From assembly GCA_019636475.1 (NCBI GenBank), contig JAHBXN010000002.1, positions 124,001 through 188,000 of the forward strand: a stretch of DNA of 64,000 nt, written 5' to 3'. The notes below the pieces were generated by a model that saw only the letters and a program-made list of their open reading frames with translations, did no database searches and had not been told where the DNA came from. Numbering within the stretch: the stretch's first letter is position 1; every line of letters starts with the position of its first letter. The position numbers were made by a program, and so were the translations under genes. Positions 58,529 through 64,000 of this stretch are shown in pieces. This DNA comes from Phycisphaerae bacterium. GTDB taxonomy: Bacteria > Planctomycetota > Phycisphaerae > UBA1845 > UTPLA1.

Positions 58529-58954
58529 ATGCGACGAAACAGGAAGACTCGACATGCGAGGCGCGCGGCGACAGCGGTGGAACTGGCCGTGGTGGCGCCG
58601 CTGGTGATGCTGTTCATGTGCGGGGCAATCGAAACCGGCTATGCCTTCATGATCAAGCAGACGATCGGTCTTGCGACCAACCGGGCGGCCCGTGCGGCAA
58701 CTCTGCCGGGAGCAACCTCGGACGATGTCATATCGATCGTCACCGAGGAAATGGAAAAGGCCGGCTTGAGCGGCTTTGATATCGCCACGAACATCGACGA
58801 ACTCGGCCCGACGGAACGACAGGTGTGGGTCGAAGTGTCAATTCCATTGCACCGCGTGCTGTTCACCGGGAAGTTGCTTGGCGGCGAGAGCTTCGCCTTA
58901 TCGGCAAAGAAGACCGCCAACCGCGAAATGTCTCCGGTCGCGACATCCTGGTGA
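58529..58954 (+). CDS. TadE-like pseudopilin
   Basis: The protein has 141 residues. A basic N-terminus (MRRNRKTRHARRAATA) is followed by VELAVVAPLVMLFMCGAIETGYAFM, which fits the TadE family pattern of a short hydrophobic helix with an N-terminal Glu. The rest is a small exported domain. A strong GGGGGGAG box precedes the ATG. TadE proteins belong to Flp pilus machinery. The ATPase and secretin genes of that system are not in this window. Confidence 0.85.
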   Translation: MRRNRKTRHARRAATAVELAVVAPLVMLFMCGAIETGYAFMIKQTIGLATNRAARAATLPGATSDDVISIVTEEMEKAGLSGFDIATNIDELGPTERQVWVEVSIPLHRVLFTGKLLGGESFALSAKKTANREMSPVATSW

Positions 58955-59008
58955 CGGCCGTTTCACCAGGCTGACCCCTCGTCCCGCCTCGGCGGGTCCG
59001 ACCGCTTC

Positions 59009-60544
59009 CTAGCGGCAGGCCAACGCCAGCGACGCAGCGAGCCCGACGCGCGTCAGAGCGTGCGAACCGGCGTTTGAATCACGCGCGGCGACTGAATCCG
59101 GCAGAACCAACCGGCGCAAGCCCGATGAATCGACCGATGGACCGGTTGTTGGTGTCGGGTGTATGTCATTCTGCGTCGGCATGGTCTCAGCCTCGGTCTG
59201 CCTGAAAAGCAACTCCTCCGGCTGACTCAGCACAAGAATCGCGGCCCTTTCAAGATCGGCCTTGGAATGTCCTGATTCACACGCCTTCCATGCCGCTTCG
59301 GTTAACTGAATCGCAATTCCCTTGCCTGTGCTCTGATCGAAGAATGTCGTGAGCATGGCAGTACGATCGCATTTTGCGACGAGGAGCGTCAGCCGGCCAA
59401 TCGAGGCGCCGGTCGCGCTCTGCACGCCATCTGCAATGAAGGTGTATGGATGCTCAAATGGCGTCCGATGCACAGCGAGAAGGCGCGGGCTTCCACGAGG
59501 CAATCCCAGCTCCGCCAATGCACGCCGTCCCATTCGAAATCCCAATGCGGCCCACGGGTCAATCTCACCATGAACCGCGACGATTGATCGAATGTCCGCG
59601 GCCATGTCACTTTCCGCAATTGCGCCCGGCGCCGCGCCTGATGTCTTCGGCTCCGAGGCGGTAGAAGGAATCAAATCTGGCGATCGTGTCGGCGTCGTCG
59701 CAGGCTCCGCCGAACCGCCGTCGACGCGAAACGTGAACGAGGCCCAGAAGCTCTCCCACGATTGTTCAGCCAACGGGTCGGCTTCGCGGATCAGATGCGC
59801 TTTGACAAACCAGAGTCCCGCGACCGGCAATTCCAATGACACGATGCCGGCATGATCTGTCTTCGTTCGAGCCGCATAGCCGTGGGCGCTGACGCCATCG
59901 TGTCCCGCCGACACGCTGACGCCGGGCCATGCGTGGCCGTCAAGCAGCACACGGAATTCCGCACGACCGCCGACACGCCAGGCCAACGGATTCGAGAGCG
60001 GCACGAACTCCAGGCGATGTCCGATCGGAAGCAGATATGACTCATCGGACGCTTCCGGCTCGCCGGCCGCGATCACCGTCTTTGCCATCTTGGTATACTG
60101 CTCGATGACATCCGATGCCGGTCGCCCCCGCTGCTGTCGAATCCGAATCGCGTCGTCAGCCGACTCATCCGCAAGGTACGCGTCAAAATTTCCGGCAGAA
60201 AGCGTAATCAACCTGGGCTTCAACGCGCACCCCATAACGGCATAGCCGGGCGTCGGCAGGAATGGGTTCGCGACGAGCGACATGTCTTCGACGTCATACT
60301 GATCAATCGCCGAGACACGCTTGCCTCGCAACATGGAAAACGACGCAATGCGATCCGTCCGGGTCGGCGCATCGCTGATCGGAAAAATTTCACCCGTTCG
60401 AAACGACAAGCGAACCGAGGTCCCCGGCATGACCCGCTCGCTGTCAGCAATCAACCACGAGTCATGCCCCCAGGCCATTCCCGGAATTGCCGGCACAAGA
60501 CATAAGCAAAGCTTGACCACGAGAATCGGATTTCGCCCGAGCAT
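59009..60544 (-). CDS. Exported DUF4198 protein with FmdE-like C-terminal domain
   Basis: The protein has 511 residues from ATG 60544. A signal peptide (about 1-26) ends before HDSWLIADSERVMPGTSVRLSF, a DUF4198 hallmark; that domain (about 27-255) is linked in other bacteria to nickel and cobalt uptake. After a Ser/Thr/Pro linker, residues about 300-430 read VHGEIDPWAALGFRMGRRALAEL and ADGVQSATGASIGRLTLLVAKCD, resembling FmdE (HGHxCPGxxxGYRM and DxxQxxTGxxxG). The usual Cys after HGH is replaced. The fusion is my reading by eye and needs a profile search. The tail is Thr/Pro-rich. Confidence 0.7.
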   Translation of the reverse strand: MLGRNPILVVKLCLCLVPAIPGMAWGHDSWLIADSERVMPGTSVRLSFRTGEIFPISDAPTRTDRIASFSMLRGKRVSAIDQYDVEDMSLVANPFLPTPGYAVMGCALKPRLITLSAGNFDAYLADESADDAIRIRQQRGRPASDVIEQYTKMAKTVIAAGEPEASDESYLLPIGHRLEFVPLSNPLAWRVGGRAEFRVLLDGHAWPGVSVSAGHDGVSAHGYAARTKTDHAGIVSLELPVAGLWFVKAHLIREADPLAEQSWESFWASFTFRVDGGSAEPATTPTRSPDLIPSTASEPKTSGAAPGAIAESDMAADIRSIVAVHGEIDPWAALGFRMGRRALAELGLPRGSPRLLAVHRTPFEHPYTFIADGVQSATGASIGRLTLLVAKCDRTAMLTTFFDQSTGKGIAIQLTEAAWKACESGHSKADLERAAILVLSQPEELLFRQTEAETMPTQNDIHPTPTTGPSVDSSGLRRLVLPDSVAARDSNAGSHALTRVGLAASLALACR

Positions 60545-60861
60545 CGCATGCCCTCCGTCATGAGACTCTGCCGAACGGACGCACGGCCGCTTGATGGCAT
60601 CCATGTGAATGAGGCCCCCGTGTATACCCGATCATCCCCTCCGTGTCGCGGAGCCTGATCCGGTGACCCGAATCCCCGGTGCTTTGTCGCATCGTTCATG
60701 ACCAGCGGGTGCGACGGGGTTCTAACTCTCTGTAAACCTGTATGTTGGCGAGCGATTGCCGCGCGCGATAAGTCGTCTACAATGCCCTGCTCACGTTAGA
60801 CGCGCCTGCCGCCCATCGGGGCTCCAACGTGCCAACAAAGCAGTATAGGAAAGCAACTTCG
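60545..60861. other. Divergent intergenic region upstream of lpxA
   Basis: The 317 bases separate the DUF4198 gene and lpxA. The only supported element is the lpxA promoter at 60757-60784. No small gene was seen. Confidence 0.4.
60757..60784 (+). promoter_or_regulatory. Promoter of lpxA
   Basis: TTGCCG (60757-60762) and TACAAT (60779-60784) have a 16-base spacer. The leader to the ATG is about 70 bases. Confidence 0.5.
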
Positions 60862-61671
60862 ATGCCCATTCATCCGACGGCAATTATCGACCGGCAAGCG
60901 GAAATCGACCCCACGGCCGAGATCGGCCCCTACGCCATAATCGAAGGTTCGGTGAAGATCGGCGCGGGGGCCCGGCTCTATCCCCACACCTATGTGTCGG
61001 GATGGACCGAGATTGGTGAACGTTGCGAGTTGCATCCCAACGCCGTCGTGGGTCACCTGCCGCAGGATTTTCATTTCAAGGGTGAGCGTTCCTATTGTCG
61101 AATCGGCTCCGGGACGATTATCCGCGAAAGCGCATCGATCCATCGCGGCACGCAGCCTGAATCCTGGACAATCGTTGGTGAGAACTGCTTCCTGCTCGCC
61201 TATTCGCACATTGGTCACAATTGCGAACTCGGCAACGGCGTCAAGATCTATAACAACAGTGCGCTGGCCGGTCACGTCATCGTGTACGACAACGCGATCA
61301 TCAGCGCCTATTCGATGGTGCACCAGTTCGCCCGCATCGGTGATTATGTCATGATCGGAGGCGGATCACGAATCACAAAAGACATCCCGCCATACATGAA
61401 AGTCTGGGATGGCGGCCTGGTACGCGGCTACAACTCAATCGGCCTCAAGCGATCCGGACGGTTCTCGCAGGATGACGTCAACGAAGCCCGCACCGCGTAC
61501 AAGATTCTGTTTCGATCCGGCCTTCCGGTGAGCAAGGCAATTGAACAATTCAGCGCGGTCGCCACGGGCCGCGTCGGAAAACGCATGCTCGAATTCGTGC
61601 GCGGCGAATCGAAGCTCGGCATCGTCGGCGGAGGCGACAGCGCGACTGAAGATATCGGCGAGGACGAATGA
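60862..61671 (+). CDS. lpxA: Acyl-[ACP]-UDP-N-acetylglucosamine O-acyltransferase
   Basis: The protein has 269 residues from ATG 60862 (AGGA about 11 bases upstream; an upstream GTG at 60829 is possible). LpxA starts lipid A synthesis. It is a left-handed beta helix of hexapeptide repeats (IHPTAIIDRQAEI, IGPYAIIEGSVKIG, VVGHLPQDFHFKGE). The active-site His is in AYSHIGHNCELGN, and the C-terminal helical domain has GLKRSGRF and AYKILFRSGL. Its presence with no lpxD/fabZ neighbour shows a dispersed pathway. Confidence 0.95.
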   Translation: MPIHPTAIIDRQAEIDPTAEIGPYAIIEGSVKIGAGARLYPHTYVSGWTEIGERCELHPNAVVGHLPQDFHFKGERSYCRIGSGTIIRESASIHRGTQPESWTIVGENCFLLAYSHIGHNCELGNGVKIYNNSALAGHVIVYDNAIISAYSMVHQFARIGDYVMIGGGSRITKDIPPYMKVWDGGLVRGYNSIGLKRSGRFSQDDVNEARTAYKILFRSGLPVSKAIEQFSAVATGRVGKRMLEFVRGESKLGIVGGGDSATEDIGEDE

Positions 61672-61754
61672 GCCGGCCGGACGTGACGATTAATGTCGGC
61701 CTGAATAATCCCTATCGGCGGCCGCTTCCACGGGACTGCGGAGAATCCTGATCC

Positions 61755-63080
61755 ATGTCATTGCTGTCCAACTTGATCGGGCCACGTCAGGCGTTTGACG
61801 GCGGTCTCTTTCTCCCGGATCAGAAATCAATCATCGCCCGCCAGCCGATACAGACGCTCGCGCCGGATGGACCGCTCCGCGTGCCGCTTGCCGCCGCCGC
61901 AAACCTGCCGGTCGAATTGACGGTCCGCGTCGGGCAGCGCGTGATTGCCGGCGAACCGATTTCACGCGCCTTGACTGCCGACGCCTTGCCTGCACACGCG
62001 CCTGTCGCAGGCCACGTCACGGAAATCTCACGAACGTGGTCGCCCTTCGACGGCCAGGTCGCCGCCGCCGTCATCGAGCCGGACGGCACCGCGGATGCCA
62101 TCTCGCCGAATCCCGACTGGGAGGATGAATCGCTGATCATCCATTTGGCCGAACGCGGTGTGATGTGCGAATTCCCGCGCATGCCGTTGCACCAGTACCT
62201 GCAACAGGCCGTCGCGACGGGCGTGACGGATCTGATCGTCAACGCGATGGAAACCGAGCCATTCGTGGCGACCGATCTTCGAACGATCGTCGAACAGCCC
62301 GGCCGAATCGTGGACGCGACCTGCGAACTCGCCGACGCTCTGGGCGTTCTCCGTGCGATCATCGCCGTTCCCTTTCGCCATCGACGAATCGTCCACCGCC
62401 TCAAGTCTGAGGCGGCTGATCGGATGGTTGAAATCGTTGCAATGGCCGATCCGTATCCGCAGTGTCACCCCCACCTGCTCGTCAAGGCGATTCTCCAACG
62501 CGAAATCCCACCCGGCATGAGCCCGCTGGACGAGCGTGCCGTCGTCCTGCCGCTGGCTGCCGTGCGTGCCGCGGCCGACGCAGTCATGGGCGGTCTCCCC
62601 GTGACCCATGCGGTGCTCACGGTCTCAGGCGATGCCATCGAGCAACCGGGCGTCTATCGCATTCCCGTCGGCACACCGATCGAGCGACTGGTGCATCGGC
62701 TCGGACTTCGTGGACCGATCGAACAAGCCGTCATGGGCGGCCCGCTCACAGGAATCCCCCTCGGGGATGCCCAAGCCGTCATCACCCGGGAATCCAACGC
62801 GCTGCTGTTGTTTCTCGAGCGCGAACTGGTCACACCGACCGATTGCATCCGCTGTGGCTGGTGCGTGGATGACTGTCCGGTCGGAATCGTCCCTCCGGAC
62901 CTGATGCGACTCGACGTCGCCGCCGCCTGTACGAATGTTGAGCTGTCGCATCTCAAGGCGTGCATCGATTGCGGCCTTTGCACCTACGTCTGTCCGTCTC
63001 AGCTGCCGCTGGCCCAAGCGATTCGTCGAGCCCGAACTCGATTTGCCCGTCCTTCGGAAATGGTGGACACGACCGCGTGA
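61755..63080 (+). CDS. rnfC: Rnf electron transport complex subunit C
   Basis: The protein has 441 residues from ATG 61755. RnfC carries two 4Fe-4S clusters and the site for NADH-side electron transfer in the ion-pumping Rnf complex. The N-terminal PDGPLRVPLAAAANLPVELTVRVGQRVIAGEPI and APVAGHVTEI match; further on are VMGGPLTGIPLGDAQAVITRESNALL and two ferredoxin motifs, CIRCGWCVDDCP and CIDCGLCTYVCP. Its stop overlaps the rnfD start in GTGA. Confidence 0.92.
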   Translation: MSLLSNLIGPRQAFDGGLFLPDQKSIIARQPIQTLAPDGPLRVPLAAAANLPVELTVRVGQRVIAGEPISRALTADALPAHAPVAGHVTEISRTWSPFDGQVAAAVIEPDGTADAISPNPDWEDESLIIHLAERGVMCEFPRMPLHQYLQQAVATGVTDLIVNAMETEPFVATDLRTIVEQPGRIVDATCELADALGVLRAIIAVPFRHRRIVHRLKSEAADRMVEIVAMADPYPQCHPHLLVKAILQREIPPGMSPLDERAVVLPLAAVRAAADAVMGGLPVTHAVLTVSGDAIEQPGVYRIPVGTPIERLVHRLGLRGPIEQAVMGGPLTGIPLGDAQAVITRESNALLLFLERELVTPTDCIRCGWCVDDCPVGIVPPDLMRLDVAAACTNVELSHLKACIDCGLCTYVCPSQLPLAQAIRRARTRFARPSEMVDTTA

Positions 63081-64000
63081 GTACCAATCAACCATGGGTC
63101 AGAGGACCCCAGAGCCTGATGGGGTCGCCGCCACATCGGTCTGGCGGACACACTCACCGGCAGGTGGTGCGGGCCTGGTTGCTCGCGGCCGGCGTCGTCG
63201 GACTATGCGGAGTCACGCTATTTGGTGCGGCCGCCGCGCGGGTCATTCTGGCGTGCGTGTTCTCGGCGGTCGCGACCGATGCACTGATGGGGCTGCTTTC
63301 GCGATCGCCTTTTCAAGGCCGATCAGAACGGGCCGCACTCACTGGCATGCTCCTGGCACTGACCTTGCCGGCGACGACGCCGTGGGCTGTTGCCCTGTTC
63401 GGCTCGGTGGTTGCCGTATTGGTAGGTCAGGGCATCTTCCAGGGCCGGCTGATGCCGGCGCTGGTCGGCCGGGTTGTCACTCAATATGTCTTTTCAGGAT
63501 ACCTTTTCCTCGCAGGGACGCTGCTCTACTCACCCGTGCTTACGCCAGCCCACCTGTTTTTCGGGGATATCTCCGATGCCGAGCGAGTCGTGCACTATCA
63601 AGGCTGGTTTGAGTCGCAGGAATCCACGATCCACAACGCCTACGAACTTGAGCGCCCCGTGCAAATTCTCCGCAAATTCGCACACGCCAGGCTTCCTGCC
63701 GACGGCGATTTGATCTTCACGCCGATTCTTCGCGATCAACTTCCGCCCTGGCGAGATACGGTGTTCGGCGTCGTGCCGGGCGGAATCGGCGAAACCTGCA
63801 TCATCGGATTGATCGTCGCTGGAATGTACCTCGTGCATCGCGGTTTTCTGAGGTGGCAGCTTCCGGTCACGCTCGTCGCAAGCGCCGCGTTCGCCCTCTC
63901 CATACTGCCCGTCGAGACCGCCGCCGGCTTTCGCTGGTTTCCGGTGTTGGAGATTGAGCAGAACCAGGCTGTCGGGCTCGCCTATATTCTCCACCACCTG
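63077..64000 (+). CDS. rnfD: Rnf electron transport complex subunit D (C-terminus outside window)
   Basis: 308 residues are visible and the frame is open to the right edge. The GTG at 63077 overlaps the rnfC stop; an ATG at 63119 is also in frame. Several membrane helices are seen. The conserved late block DTVFGVVPGGIGETCIIGLIVAGMYLVHRG fits the RnfD/NqrB pattern GxIGETS, and VLVGQGIFQG is another. RnfD is the membrane subunit with a covalent flavin at an SGAT Thr; I see no such motif in the expected region before the GGIGET block. Confidence 0.87.
   Translation, partial: MSTNQPWVRGPQSLMGSPPHRSGGHTHRQVVRAWLLAAGVVGLCGVTLFGAAAARVILACVFSAVATDALMGLLSRSPFQGRSERAALTGMLLALTLPATTPWAVALFGSVVAVLVGQGIFQGRLMPALVGRVVTQYVFSGYLFLAGTLLYSPVLTPAHLFFGDISDAERVVHYQGWFESQESTIHNAYELERPVQILRKFAHARLPADGDLIFTPILRDQLPPWRDTVFGVVPGGIGETCIIGLIVAGMYLVHRGFLRWQLPVTLVASAAFALSILPVETAAGFRWFPVLEIEQNQAVGLAYILHHL

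Noticed and set aside
58983-58996. Terminator after the TadE-like gene (CCCGCC-TC-GGCGGG)
   Set aside because: The hairpin is perfect but loops only two bases and has no T-run.

Overview
The window looks like chromosome of a planctomycete, most likely of the Phycisphaerae type. I infer this from protein style only. Secreted proteins end in or contain Asp/Asn-rich DCNxNGxxDxCD repeats. There are two pseudopilins with the FTLIELLVVIAIIALLISILLP N-terminus, very large FG-GAP and cysteine-repeat proteins, a sigma factor/Ser-Thr kinase pair, and an Rnf complex. LpxA and a Wzy-type O-antigen ligase/polymerase indicate a Gram-negative LPS envelope. Base composition is evenly GC-rich. I found no rRNA, tRNA, CRISPR array, insertion sequence or prophage.

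Layout. 1-6153: saccharopine dehydrogenase-like gene (cut by the left edge), GT2 glycosyltransferase, enolase, an FtsB/DivIC-like membrane protein, ABC-F ATPase. 6173-6926: DUF190 plus CrcB fluoride channel. 7083-8896: coupled lipoprotein and TPR lipoprotein pair. 9206-11602: a secreted protein made of fourteen six-cysteine repeats. 11971-17271: rlmN-nnrE, an alpha/beta hydrolase, then pdxJ-dapA-membrane protein. 17325-25920: pyruvate phosphate dikinase with a basic tail, yeast-type cytosine deaminase, two small paralogous proteins, mutY, an MtfA-like peptidase, trpG/pabA, and a Cys/Met-metabolism PLP enzyme. 26059-34281: pseudopilin, zinc-ribbon membrane protein, radA, O-antigen ligase/TPR protein, zf-TFIIB protein, AmrS-type radical SAM enzyme. 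34411-46886: secreted M14 carboxypeptidase, YdiJ-type FAD/Fe-S dehydrogenase, M28-PDZ2 peptidase, Ser/Thr kinase with its ECF-type sigma factor, lipocalin.

47087-55915 holds the most unusual material. It contains a 1637-residue secreted protein combining FG-GAP repeats, cysteine-rich modules, a di-heme oxidoreductase domain and a dockerin-like tail. On the other strand lies a run of pseudopilin, TPR protein and CRTAC1/ASPIC-UnbV protein. 55954-64000: nitroreductase, rhodanese and M20 amidohydrolase, TadE-like pseudopilin, a DUF4198 protein with an apparent FmdE-like C-terminal domain, lpxA, rnfC and the start of rnfD.

How it fits together. Housekeeping operons are interleaved with surface and secretion genes. 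Six gene pairs overlap by 4 bp at stop/start (ATGA or GTGA), implying translational coupling. The most promising undescribed biology is the extracellular set: the giant cytochrome-bearing protein, the M14 peptidase with which it shares a homologous C-terminal module, the fourteen-repeat cysteine protein, and the DUF4198-FmdE-like protein. All functional statements rest on reading motifs by eye, with no database search.
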